A DNA stretch of 64,000 bases from positions 4,353,001 through 4,417,000 of the forward strand of contig NZ_JQLH01000001.1 in the NCBI RefSeq assembly GCF_000744105.1, in the 5' to 3' direction. The stretch comes from Maribacter forsetii DSM 18668 (GTDB taxonomy: Bacteria; Bacteroidota; Bacteroidia; Flavobacteriales; Flavobacteriaceae). Below are positions 45,836 through 54,451 of the stretch, in pieces (positions within the stretch are counted from its first letter, which is position 1; the number at the start of each line of letters is the position of its first letter). Position numbers and translations under genes: made by a program. The notes under the pieces are model-generated. The model saw nothing but the letters and a program-made list of their open reading frames with translations, was not told where the DNA came from and did not search any database.

Positions 45836-47606
45836 ATATCTTCTTTGCTTTTGAAACACCTACTTCTTCACTTAGACTTTCTACAGTAGCTTCTTTTATG
45901 CGTTTAACCGATTTAAATTTCTTCAATAATTGTTGCGCCGTTTTTTCACCAACACCATCAATACCTTCCAATTCAGAATTAATTGCTCCTTTACTTCTTT
46001 TGTTTCTGTGAAATGTAATACCAAATCTATGGGCTTCATTTCTTAAATATTGAATTATTTTAAGACTCTCGGACTTCTTATCTAAATATAACGGTATTGG
46101 GTCTTCTGGAAAATAAATTTCCTCTAATCTTTTTGCTATACCAATAATAGCAATTTTACCTCTCAACCCTAATAGATCTAAACTTTTTAAAGCCGATGAT
46201 AACTGACCTTTACCACCATCAATTACAATTAACTGTGGTAATGGCTGCAGTTCTTCTTGCAGTCTTTTATACCTACGGTACACCACTTCTTCCATTGACG
46301 CAAAATCATCTGGACCCGTAACTGTTTTTATATTATAATGTCTATACTCTTTTTTTGATGGCTTACCGTCCCTAAACACTACACATGCTGCTACAGGATT
46401 ACTCCCCTGAATATTACTGTTATCAAAACATTCTATATGTCTAGGCTCAGCAGATAAACGAATATCTTTTTTCATTTGCGCCATTATCCTATTCGTATGG
46501 CGATCAGGGTCAATAATCTTAATTTGATTAAAACGTTCTTGCCTAAAGAATTTTGCATTACGCTCAGACAAGTCTAGAATCCGCTTTTTATCGCCCAATT
46601 TCGGTACCGTAACTTTCAAACCAGGCGAAACGGCAATATCAAAAGGCACATAAAGCTCTTTAGAATCTGATTTAAATCGATCTCTAATTTCCACAATAGC
46701 CAACTCAAGCAAATCTTCATCTTTCTCTTCAAGCTTTTTCTTAATCTCCATTGTGTGTGACCTTATTATAGATCCATGTGACAACTGAAGAAAATTCACA
46801 TAAGCAAAAGCATTATCGGATATTATACTAAACACATCAACGTTGCTAATTTTAGGATTAACAATAGTTGATTTCACCTGATAATTCTCTAGAACATCTA
46901 TCTTGTCCTTTATCTCTTGAGCTTCTTCAAACTTCATTTCTTCCGCCAATGCTTTCATTTGACTTTTGAAATAAGTTATTGAAGATTTAAAATTACCCTT
47001 TACAATTTCACGTATATCATCTATTTGCCTGTCATACTCCGTTATAGATTGATACCCCTCACATGGTCCTTTACAATTACCCAAATGGTATTCTAAGCAC
47101 ACTTTATATTTTCCTGCTTTAATTTTCTCTGCAGACAAATCATAATTACAGGTTCTTAACGGATAAACACTCTTGATTAAATCTAACAGTACCCGTACCG
47201 TTTTCATACTAGTGTACGGACCAAAATATTCTGACCCATCTTTGATTACTCTCCTGGTTGGAAATAATCTTGGGAACCTTTCATTTTTAAGGCATAACCA
47301 AGGATAGGTTTTATCATCTTTCAACAATACGTTATACCGAGGCCTTAACTCCTTTATCAAATTATTCTCTAACAACAGCGCATCTGACTCCGTTGGCACT
47401 ACTATATGTTTTATAGAACGTATCTTTTTAACCAAAACCCTCGTTTTGCCATATTCATGATTTTTATTGAAATATGATGAAACCCGTTTTTTTAAATTCT
47501 TCGCCTTACCTACATATAATATACCGTCATTGCTGTCATAGAACTGATATACCCCCGGACTCGAAGGCAATGCACTCAACTGTATTTTTATAGGAATTTC
47601 TGTCAT
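45813..47606 (-). CDS. uvrC: UvrABC system protein C
   Basis: Makes the dual incisions around bulky lesions in nucleotide-excision repair. Length 597 is normal. The GIY-YIG domain is at 15-95 (GVYQFYDSNDGILYVGKAKN). The central UVR domain is near 205-240 (MKALAEEMKFEEAQEIKDKI). The UvrC RNase-H-like nuclease region contains ECFDNSNIQGSNPVAACVVF and VIDGGKGQL, and a terminal helix-hairpin-helix (LEGIDGVGEKTAQQLL) closes the protein. A cysteine cluster (CKGPCEGY) occurs in the middle. The start ATG is clear. Confidence 0.97.
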   Translation of the reverse strand: MTEIPIKIQLSALPSSPGVYQFYDSNDGILYVGKAKNLKKRVSSYFNKNHEYGKTRVLVKKIRSIKHIVVPTESDALLLENNLIKELRPRYNVLLKDDKTYPWLCLKNERFPRLFPTRRVIKDGSEYFGPYTSMKTVRVLLDLIKSVYPLRTCNYDLSAEKIKAGKYKVCLEYHLGNCKGPCEGYQSITEYDRQIDDIREIVKGNFKSSITYFKSQMKALAEEMKFEEAQEIKDKIDVLENYQVKSTIVNPKISNVDVFSIISDNAFAYVNFLQLSHGSIIRSHTMEIKKKLEEKDEDLLELAIVEIRDRFKSDSKELYVPFDIAVSPGLKVTVPKLGDKKRILDLSERNAKFFRQERFNQIKIIDPDRHTNRIMAQMKKDIRLSAEPRHIECFDNSNIQGSNPVAACVVFRDGKPSKKEYRHYNIKTVTGPDDFASMEEVVYRRYKRLQEELQPLPQLIVIDGGKGQLSSALKSLDLLGLRGKIAIIGIAKRLEEIYFPEDPIPLYLDKKSESLKIIQYLRNEAHRFGITFHRNKRSKGAINSELEGIDGVGEKTAQQLLKKFKSVKRIKEATVESLSEEVGVSKAKKIYESFRKE

Positions 47607-47862
47607 AATTTAATACTACTAAATTAGTCTATTAATGCCATTTTAAAATATGTCTTCATGGATAATTCTATAGATAACCCTTAATCATAAATTATGAATA
47701 TGATATTTTATCGTCTTACAAATTTTTATCTAGACAATACATAGGTGCTCATATTGTATTATTAATAATTTAAAAAACACCTAAATATTTAAAACTTTGA
47801 TTTACAAGCAATTAAAAGTATACATGTTTCGTTATATGAATGAAATTGTTAATTTTATTATA

Positions 47863-47904
47863 AAAAAGTGTATTTCAACGATTAAAAAGTGCATTTCAAA
47901 GATG
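47863..47904 (+). repeat. Two adjacent 21-base direct repeats
   Basis: Units AAAAAGTGTATTTCAACGAT+T and AAAAAGTGCATTTCAAAGAT+G differ at three of 21 positions and abut exactly. The 21-base period equals two helical turns, which would place two regulator sites on the same DNA face upstream of fau. A regulatory role is inference only. Confidence 0.55.
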
Positions 47905-47974
47905 TTGTGTTAATTATTTTACCTATTTTTAACTCAACAACAACAATTATTGGCTCATTTACAAATTCTAGATT

Positions 47975-48061
47975 ATGGATAGTTATATCATCACATTAGG
48001 AACATACCTTATTTTAATGTTATTTTTTAAAGTATTTTTTGCCGTTGCAGGTAAGGAATAA
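47975..48061 (+). CDS. Possible 28-residue hydrophobic peptide
   Basis: ATG-to-TAA frame encoding one membrane-like helix (YLILMLFFKVFFAVA) with an acidic start and end. It lies 33 bases before the fau start. It is too short to call by itself in AT-rich DNA, but the hydrophobic pattern with a short polar tail resembles known bacterial micro-membrane proteins. It could be a leader peptide for fau. Confidence 0.25.
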   Translation: MDSYIITLGTYLILMLFFKVFFAVAGKE

Positions 48062-48094
48062 ATTGAAATATCAATATGTTAAAATCACTTCACT

Positions 48095-48664
48095 ATGTTG
48101 AAGAAAGATTTACGCATAACATATTTAAAACTTCGTAGTTCCCTAACACCCGCTCAAGTATCTTCACAAAGTATTGCAGTTGCGAATTCTGTCTTAAAAT
48201 TACCTATTTGGGAGAATCAATATTTTCATATTTTTTTACCTATAGTACAAAAAGTCGAGATAGACACAGAAGGTATTATTTCAATACTTTTAGGTCTAGA
48301 CAAAAATGTCATTGTACCTAAAATTATTACGGATACCACTTTAGAACATTACCTTCTTACCGATAACACCAAATTCACTACCAATAGCTTAAACATACCT
48401 GAACCCGTAGATGGTATTACTATAGCACCAAATAAATTAGATGTCGTTTTTATTCCGCTTTTAGCTTTTGACGAGCTAGGAAATAGAATAGGATATGGGA
48501 AAGGATACTATGATCGTTTTCTAAGTGAATGTAAAGATGACGTTATTAAAATTGGTTTATCATTTTTTGAAGCCGAAAGCAATATCGAAGATGTAGATGC
48601 TACAGATATACCTTTAGACTATTGTATTACACCAAATAAAGTCTACTCCTTTAAGATCTCTTGA
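48095..48664 (+). CDS. fau: 5-formyltetrahydrofolate cyclo-ligase
   Basis: Converts 5-formyl-THF to 5,10-methenyl-THF with ATP, returning a dead-end folate to one-carbon metabolism. The 189-residue protein has the family features: an N-terminal basic LKLRSSLTPAQ region, the DVVFIPLLAFDELGNRIGYGKGYYDRFL signature with the ATP/substrate loop, and a C-terminal PLDYCITP motif. The 3' end overlaps convergent lspA by 22 bases. Confidence 0.94.
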   Translation: MLKKDLRITYLKLRSSLTPAQVSSQSIAVANSVLKLPIWENQYFHIFLPIVQKVEIDTEGIISILLGLDKNVIVPKIITDTTLEHYLLTDNTKFTTNSLNIPEPVDGITIAPNKLDVVFIPLLAFDELGNRIGYGKGYYDRFLSECKDDVIKIGLSFFEAESNIEDVDATDIPLDYCITPNKVYSFKIS

Positions 48665-49314
48665 TTTTGAAGTGCCTCATTTTCTTCTGTTGACAATTCT
48701 TCTTCTTTATTAAAAGCTCTTTTATTAAAAACCAATAATATACCAACGCCTGTGCTTATTGCCGTATCCGCAATATTAAATACAGGCTCGAAGAATCTAA
48801 AATTCTGACCGCCTACCATAGGCATCCAAGATGGCCAAGTAGAATCTACCATAGGAAAGTATAACATATCTACTACCTTACCATAAAATAGCTTACCGTA
48901 AGGCTCATGGGAAAATAGCGTTGCAACCTCATTATAACTTTCATTGAAAATAGCTCCGTAAAAAACGGAGTCCAAAATATTACCCAATGCTCCTGCAAAT
49001 ATTAGAGAAACCGCCCAAATTAAAGTATTTGATGCTTTCTTTTTAATGACATCAAAAAGCCAATATCCAATACCAAAAATGGCAAACAACCTAAACACGG
49101 TAAGTACCAACTTCCCTATATTATCTGAAATAGGCAACACATCACTTAGTTTTGCACCCCAAGCAGCACCTTCATTTTCAATAAATAGAATTTTAAACCA
49201 GCTAAATACTTCAACAGATTCACCCAAAACAAAATGGGTTTTTATATAAATCTTACTCCATTGATCAATAATCAATATCAATAGAATAAATAGTACAGAT
49301 TTTTTAATGTTCAT
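48643..49314 (-). CDS. lspA: Lipoprotein signal peptidase (signal peptidase II)
   Basis: Membrane aspartyl protease that removes signal peptides from lipidated prolipoproteins, of which this window encodes several. The 223-residue protein is longer than the E. coli enzyme (164) owing to a loop insert between the last helices, common in Bacteroidota. Catalytic Asp residues lie in GNILDSVFYG and FNIADTAIS. Four membrane helices are visible. The gene lies in the conserved ileS-dksA-lspA neighbourhood, with one extra gene inserted before it. A -7 element lies 20 bases upstream of the ATG. Confidence 0.95.
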   Translation of the reverse strand: MNIKKSVLFILLILIIDQWSKIYIKTHFVLGESVEVFSWFKILFIENEGAAWGAKLSDVLPISDNIGKLVLTVFRLFAIFGIGYWLFDVIKKKASNTLIWAVSLIFAGALGNILDSVFYGAIFNESYNEVATLFSHEPYGKLFYGKVVDMLYFPMVDSTWPSWMPMVGGQNFRFFEPVFNIADTAISTGVGILLVFNKRAFNKEEELSTEENEALQNQEILKE

Positions 49315-49333
49315 GGGCTTTCATCAATGAGCG

Positions 49334-49341
49334 CAAAAATA
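49334..49341 (-). promoter_or_regulatory. -7 element candidate for lspA
   Basis: Minus strand TATTTTTG matches TAnnTTTG, in the 33-base gap between the adhesin-like gene and lspA; the leader would be about 15 bases. Confidence 0.4.
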
Positions 49342-49347
49342 TAAATA

Positions 49348-49968
49348 TTATTCGGTTTTAAAGAGATCTATATTTCCGGTTACGGTTTGTAGTTTAAAAG
49401 ATGAATTTCCTGCTGGTATTCTGTTGATAGAAACCGCTCCGTATTTACTAGTAGCATCAATAGCAGCCGCTGTTGAATATACTTTAATATTCCCACTTTG
49501 AGTTTTTATGTCCGCATCACCTACAACACTGTTCAGTACACATGTACCATCAGCCAAGGACACTTGTAGTTCGTTATAATTACCATCTAAAACCACCCTG
49601 ACATTTGTACCATAGATATCTAAATTCTTATAAGAAGGTACGGTTAATCTTAATAAGATGGAAACTACTTTGTGGGCACTTAATTTATCATTTGGATTTT
49701 TAAAATTAGGAGCAAAGCCCGTGTCAACAATTAGCGTGGATCCATTCGTTGAAACTTCTAATTCCAAATCTTTACTATATTCACCTTCCATCTCGGCTTC
49801 AATACTAATTTCATCACCTTTACTTGTATTCACCTCAACAACAAAACAATTAGTAGCATCGACCTGAATCAAACTAATATGACCTGCTAATATATTTCTA
49901 TACATCTTCTTCTGAGCACTTAGCCCAAAACAAAGTAAAAACATGAAACATAATAGGGAAACTCTCAA
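49348..49968 (-). CDS. Exported beta-helix adhesin-like protein (DUF4097/DUF2807 type)
   Basis: A 206-residue protein with a signal peptide ending GLSAQ. It is followed by regularly spaced short beta strands with many Asn, Asp and Gly turns (SGNIKVYSTAAAIDATSKYGAVSI, in part). This is the pattern of putative adhesin or polymer-like domains. The start is TTG 49968; the only nearby ATG, eight codons in, would cut the signal peptide too short. It lies 39 bases past the dksA-like gene, beyond a terminator, so expression may depend on partial read-through. Function is unknown. Confidence 0.65.
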   Translation of the reverse strand: MRVSLLCFMFLLCFGLSAQKKMYRNILAGHISLIQVDATNCFVVEVNTSKGDEISIEAEMEGEYSKDLELEVSTNGSTLIVDTGFAPNFKNPNDKLSAHKVVSILLRLTVPSYKNLDIYGTNVRVVLDGNYNELQVSLADGTCVLNSVVGDADIKTQSGNIKVYSTAAAIDATSKYGAVSINRIPAGNSSFKLQTVTGNIDLFKTE

Positions 49969-49984
49969 AATAAAGGCTATTAAA

Positions 49985-50004
49985 AAACGCCCCTAAAGGC
50001 GTTT
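49985..50004 (-). terminator. Rho-independent terminator of the dksA-like gene
   Basis: Seven-base stem AAACGCC with GGCGTTT and a 6-base loop followed on the minus strand by TTTTTTA, 3 bases past the stop at 50008. Confidence 0.75.
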
Positions 50005-50007
50005 AAA

Positions 50008-50391
50008 TTATGATTGCATATTCTTAGCTTCAATGCTTAAAGTAGCATGTGGTACAAGTTTTAATCGCTCTTTATTAATCAACTTACCTGTTACACGGCA
50101 TATGCCAAAGGTTTTATTTTCTATACGCAACATGGCATTTTTAAGATCACGAATAAACTTTTCTTGCCTAATAGCCAACTGTGTATTCGCTTCTTTGCTC
50201 ATAGTCTCTGAACCCTCCTCAAAAGCTTTAAAGGTAGGCGACGTATCATCGGTACCATTATTACCATCGTTCATATAAGCACTTTTCAATAGCTCTAAAT
50301 GGCTTTTAGCCTTTTCTATCTTTTCTTCGATCAATACTTTGAATTCTGCCAAATCTTTGTCAGAATACCTTACTTTTAAATCTTCTGCCAT
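50008..50391 (-). CDS. DksA/TraR-family protein without the zinc-finger cysteines
   Basis: A 127-residue protein with the DksA layout: a long coiled-coil N-terminal half, then the compact C-terminal globule. Where DksA has four zinc cysteines, this reads TFGICRVTGKLINKERLKLVPHAT, in pieces with one Cys. This non-zinc version is, as I recall, usual in Bacteroidota. It may bind the RNA polymerase secondary channel with ppGpp as DksA does; whether it keeps that activity cannot be read here. It begins 3 bases after ileS, so the two are co-transcribed, and a terminator follows. Confidence 0.88.
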   Translation of the reverse strand: MAEDLKVRYSDKDLAEFKVLIEEKIEKAKSHLELLKSAYMNDGNNGTDDTSPTFKAFEEGSETMSKEANTQLAIRQEKFIRDLKNAMLRIENKTFGICRVTGKLINKERLKLVPHATLSIEAKNMQS

Positions 50392-50394
50392 ATT

Positions 50395-53300
50395 TTAATG
50401 TTTTTCAATAAACAATTTAGTGTTCACCTCGTCAAAAGCAATATCTATGCCTTTTTCCAACTTTTCTACAAAGTTTAGTTTAGCCGTTAATGTTTCTGCT
50501 TTAATATAATCTACATTATTTTCTACAGCAACTTCAACAAAACCATCTTTCAATATTTCAATTGCAATTTTATCAGTTACTTCAAAACCAGAATCTTTTC
50601 TAATATTTTGAATTCTGTTCACCAACTCTCTTGCAACTCCTTCATTTCTCAACTCTTCATTAATTGTTACATCTAGAGCAACAGTTAATTTACCAGAGGT
50701 TGCTACCATCCAACCTTCTATATCCTGAGAAGAGATTTCTACATCCTGTAACTGTAAAGTAATACTTTTATTTTCTAATTCAATTGTTAATTCGCCATCC
50801 TGCTCAATTTTTTGGATATCATTTTGACCAAAACCATTAACAACTTGAGCAATTTGTTTCATTTCTTTACCAAATTTTGGACCTAAGGTCTTGAAATTAG
50901 GCTTAATACGTTTTACTAATATACCAGATGCATCATCTAGCAACTGAATTTCCTTAACGTTAACTTCAGATTTAATTAATTCTGAAACTGCTTCAATTTC
51001 TTCCTTATCCTTGTTATCTAGCACAGGAATCATAATTTTTTGCAAAGGTTGACGCACTTTTATCTTCTCTTTCTGACGAATGGATAACACCAAAGATGAT
51101 ATTACTTGCGCTTTGTGCATCTTCACCTCTAAGCTTTCATCAATTAGAGACTCATCTGCCACAGGAAAATCTGCCAAATGCACACTTTCAAAACCATTTT
51201 TTACGGTAGCTTTATTTAAATCTAAATATAAACGGTCCATAAAAAACGGTGCAATTGGCGCAGAGAGTTTGGCTACAACATCTAAACAAGTGTAAAGAGT
51301 TTGATAAGCCGCAATTTTATCTGTAGCATACTCGCCTTTCCAGAAACGCCTTCTACATAAACGAACATACCAGTTACTTAGGTTCTCTTGAACAAATTCT
51401 GCTATTGCCCTAGCAGCCCGTGTTGGCTCATACTCGGCATAAGCACTATCTACAACCTTTATCAGTGAATTTAATTCAGAAAGAATCCAACGATCAATTT
51501 CTGTTCGCTGTTCCATTGGTACATCTTCTTCTGAATACGTAAACTCATCTAGGTTAGCATACAAACCAAAAAATGAATAGGTATTATATAAGGTTCCAAA
51601 GAATTTACGTTTCACCTCGGCTATACCTTCAGTATCAAACTTTAGGTTATCCCAAGGGTTGGCATTGCTGATCATATACCAACGCGTTGCATCAGCACCA
51701 TGCTCGTTCATCGTTTCAAAAGGGTCAACGGCATTGCCTAAACGTTTAGACATTTTCTTACCGTCCTTATCTAAAACGAGTCCATTAGAAACTACATTTT
51801 TATATGCAACAGAATCAAAGACCATAGTTGCAATTGCATGCAAGGTATAGAACCAACCACGTGTTTGATCAACGCCTTCCGCTATGAAATCTGCAGGAAA
51901 TGTTTTACCCTCATCTATCAGCTCTTTATTTTCAAACGGATAATGCCATTGGGCGTAAGGCATAGAACCACTATCGAACCAAACATCGATAAGGTCACTC
52001 TCACGTTTCATTGGTTTTCCTGATGCCGAAACTAAAGTAATTTGATCAACAATATTTTTATGTAGATCTATTTTATCATAGTTTTCATCAGACATATCAT
52101 CAACAATGAAGTCCGCATAAATATCTTTTTCCAACACCCCCGCTTCAACTGCCTTAGCCATTTCTGACTTTAGCTCGGCTACAGAACCAATGATAATTTC
52201 TTCTTTACCGTCTTCTGTTCTCCAAATTGGTAATGGAATACCCCAATAACGCGATCTAGAAAGGTTCCAATCATTAGCGTTTGCCAACCAATTACCAAAT
52301 CTACCTTCACCAGTTGCTTTTGGTTTCCAGTTTATGGTTTGGTTCAATTCAAACATTTTATCCTTTACATCCGTCACTTTAATGAACCAAGAATCTAACG
52401 GATAATATAATATTGGTTTATCCGTACGCCAACAGTTAGGGTAACTGTGCACATACTTCTCTACCTTAAAAGCTTTATTCTCTTCTTTTAATTTAATGGC
52501 AATTTCAACATCTATAGAACGCTCTGGAGCTTCACCATCATCATAGTATTCATTCTTAACATACTTTCCTCCCAATTCTTTCAACTCAGGTCTGAACTTT
52601 CCTTGCAAATCAACCAAAGGAACCAAATTTGCATTTTCATCTAACACCAACATTGGCGGAATTTCTGGAACTGCCTGCTTGGCAACAAAAGCATCATCTG
52701 CACCAAAAGTTGGCGCGGTATGAACAATACCTGTACCATCTTCTGTAGTTACAAAATCACCTGCAATTATTCTAAAAGCGTTTTCTGCATTTTCATAGGG
52801 CAGTACATAATCCATTAACTGCTCATACCTAATCCCTAATAAATCTTTTCCTTTAAATTCCTTTACAACATAGAAAGGAATTTTTTTATCGCCAGACTTA
52901 TATTCTAACAAATCTGATTTTTCAGATACTTCTTTAAATTTACCTGAGAATTGTTTCCCTACCAAATTCTTGGCAAGCACTACATTCATAGGCTCAAAAG
53001 TGTACTGATTGTAAGATTCAACCAATACATAATCAATTTTAGAACCTACGGTCAATGCCGTATTAGACGGTAAAGTCCAAGGAGTGGTTGTCCAAGCCAA
53101 AAAGTAAACGGTGCCTTCATTCTGCAAGAAATCCGGTAATGTTTCTTCTACCGCTTTAAACTGAGCGGTTACCGTAGTATCTGTAACATCTTGGTATGTA
53201 CCTGGCTGATTTAACTCATGAGAACTTAATCCTGTACCAGCTTTTGGGGAATATGGTTGTATGGTATATCCCTTATAAATTAAATCTTTAGAATAAATTT

Positions 53301-53793
53301 GTTTTAGCAACCACCATACCGTCTCCATGTATTTGGATTTGTATGTGATATATGGATCTTCCATATCTACCCAATACCCAACTTGTTCAGTCATAGAATT
53401 CCAAACATCGGTATACCTCATTACCGCTTTTTTACAAGCAGCATTATATTCTTCAACCGAAATTTTAACTCCGATATCCTCTTTGGTAATACCCAATTCT
53501 TTTTCAACACCCAATTCAATAGGAAGACCATGAGTATCCCAACCTGCTTTACGCTTTACTTGAAAACCCTTCATGGTTTTGTACCGCGGAAAGATATCTT
53601 TAATGGTTCTAGCCATTACATGATGAATACCCGGCATACCATTTGCTGATGGCGGACCTTCATAGAATACATAACTATCTTTACCCTCACGAGTAGATAT
53701 ACTTTTTTCAAAAATGGCATTCTTTGACCAGTAGTCAAGTATTTCTTCTGCGACCTTTGGTAAATTCAATCCTTGATATTCTGTGAACTTCAT
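50395..53793 (-). CDS. ileS: Isoleucine--tRNA ligase
   Basis: Charges tRNA-Ile. The 1132-residue class I enzyme has the HIGH-like site GMPGIHHVMAR near residue 55, a large editing domain (AWTTTPWTLPSNTAL), and the KMSKRLGN loop near residue 670. A long anticodon-binding region and a C-terminal extension without the E. coli zinc-finger Cys set complete it. Length and features fit the eukaryote-like/Bacteroidota type that can resist mupirocin; that link is family knowledge, not shown here. The start ATG is followed by KFTEYQGLNLP, normal for the family. Confidence 0.97.
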   Translation of the reverse strand: MKFTEYQGLNLPKVAEEILDYWSKNAIFEKSISTREGKDSYVFYEGPPSANGMPGIHHVMARTIKDIFPRYKTMKGFQVKRKAGWDTHGLPIELGVEKELGITKEDIGVKISVEEYNAACKKAVMRYTDVWNSMTEQVGYWVDMEDPYITYKSKYMETVWWLLKQIYSKDLIYKGYTIQPYSPKAGTGLSSHELNQPGTYQDVTDTTVTAQFKAVEETLPDFLQNEGTVYFLAWTTTPWTLPSNTALTVGSKIDYVLVESYNQYTFEPMNVVLAKNLVGKQFSGKFKEVSEKSDLLEYKSGDKKIPFYVVKEFKGKDLLGIRYEQLMDYVLPYENAENAFRIIAGDFVTTEDGTGIVHTAPTFGADDAFVAKQAVPEIPPMLVLDENANLVPLVDLQGKFRPELKELGGKYVKNEYYDDGEAPERSIDVEIAIKLKEENKAFKVEKYVHSYPNCWRTDKPILYYPLDSWFIKVTDVKDKMFELNQTINWKPKATGEGRFGNWLANANDWNLSRSRYWGIPLPIWRTEDGKEEIIIGSVAELKSEMAKAVEAGVLEKDIYADFIVDDMSDENYDKIDLHKNIVDQITLVSASGKPMKRESDLIDVWFDSGSMPYAQWHYPFENKELIDEGKTFPADFIAEGVDQTRGWFYTLHAIATMVFDSVAYKNVVSNGLVLDKDGKKMSKRLGNAVDPFETMNEHGADATRWYMISNANPWDNLKFDTEGIAEVKRKFFGTLYNTYSFFGLYANLDEFTYSEEDVPMEQRTEIDRWILSELNSLIKVVDSAYAEYEPTRAARAIAEFVQENLSNWYVRLCRRRFWKGEYATDKIAAYQTLYTCLDVVAKLSAPIAPFFMDRLYLDLNKATVKNGFESVHLADFPVADESLIDESLEVKMHKAQVISSLVLSIRQKEKIKVRQPLQKIMIPVLDNKDKEEIEAVSELIKSEVNVKEIQLLDDASGILVKRIKPNFKTLGPKFGKEMKQIAQVVNGFGQNDIQKIEQDGELTIELENKSITLQLQDVEISSQDIEGWMVATSGKLTVALDVTINEELRNEGVARELVNRIQNIRKDSGFEVTDKIAIEILKDGFVEVAVENNVDYIKAETLTAKLNFVEKLEKGIDIAFDEVNTKLFIEKH

Positions 53794-53827
53794 ACAAAAT
53801 GCTTATAGTACTGGGTTTAAAAGGCTG

Positions 53828-53835
53828 CAAAATTA
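53828..53835 (-). promoter_or_regulatory. -7 element candidate for ileS
   Basis: Minus strand TAATTTTG followed by CAGCC, the same extended context as at atpD, 34 bases upstream of the ileS ATG. Confidence 0.45.
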
Positions 53836-53981
53836 TAAAATTTTGATCAAAAAGGAGTGTATTGAGTGTACTGAAATACCTATAAGCCATGTATTAATGG
53901 CTTTTTTAATGGCATAAACATCCAAAAGTTAAATTTCTACGTATATTACCACGAACAATTAACCATTATAAGTTTACACAA

Positions 53982-54398
53982 ATGAAAAAAGTAATTTTAG
54001 GATCACTAGCAATTTTAGCACTTAGTATGTCAGTTTCATGTAGAGATGCAGCCGATAAAGCAAAATCTGCAACGGAAGAGGCTGGAGCTGCATTGGAAAA
54101 TGCTGGTGAAGATTTAAAAGAAGCTGGCGAAGGTGCAATGGATGCAGCTAAAGAAGCTGGCGAAGGAGCAATGGATGCTGCTGGTGATGCTGCTGACTCA
54201 GTAAAAGAAGCTGGTCAAGAAGGTATGGATGCCGCTAAAAAAGCAGGTGAAGATACTATGGATGCTGCTAAGAAAGCGGGTCAAGATGGTATGGACGCTG
54301 TAAAAGATGCAGGTAACGATGTAAAAGATGCTGCTAATAGTGCAGCTGACAAAGCTGCTCAAAAAGCTGAAGATGTAAAAAATGCGGTTAAACACTAA
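53982..54398 (+). CDS. Alanine-rich repeat lipoprotein (LEA-like amphipathic helix)
   Basis: A 138-residue lipoprotein: signal MKKVILGSLAILALSMSVSC with lipid-attached Cys20. The remainder is low-complexity, rich in Ala, Asp, Glu, Lys and Gly, in repeats of about 11 residues built on AGxxAMDAAKK or AGEDLKEAGE. It has no aromatic residues after the signal. This fits a long amphipathic helix of the LEA or apolipoprotein type, associated elsewhere with desiccation, osmotic or membrane stress. It is a single gene with its own strong terminator. The role is inferred from composition. Confidence 0.8.
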   Translation: MKKVILGSLAILALSMSVSCRDAADKAKSATEEAGAALENAGEDLKEAGEGAMDAAKEAGEGAMDAAGDAADSVKEAGQEGMDAAKKAGEDTMDAAKKAGQDGMDAVKDAGNDVKDAANSAADKAAQKAEDVKNAVKH

Positions 54399-54420
54399 CA
54401 ACCATTTTTTATAATATTAA

Positions 54421-54449
54421 AAGACCCGTTAATAGCGGGTCTTTTTTTT
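54421..54449. terminator. Strong terminator of the repeat lipoprotein gene, possibly bidirectional
   Basis: Eight-base stem AAGACCCG with CGGGTCTT, 7-base loop, then eight T's on the plus strand. On the minus strand it follows the TBDR stop at 54452 and runs into TTTTAATA, so it may serve both. Confidence 0.88.
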
Positions 54450-54451
54450 GT

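Larger units (their letters stand above)
47607..48094. other. Long divergent intergenic region between uvrC and fau
   Basis: 488 AT-rich bases between divergent genes. It contains a pair of 21-base imperfect direct repeats (47863-47904) and a 28-codon hydrophobic frame (47975-48061). No tRNA, terminator or perfect -7 element was seen. It should hold promoters for both flanking genes. Confidence 0.6.

Noticed and set aside
54040..54390. Regular repeats that might suggest a CRISPR array
   Set aside because: The period is about 33 bases, continuous and in frame, coding for 11-residue protein repeats; there are no unique spacers.
54198..54401. Minus-strand frame opposite the repeat lipoprotein
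   Set aside because: Repetitive composition is the mirror of the alanine-rich gene; no independent support.
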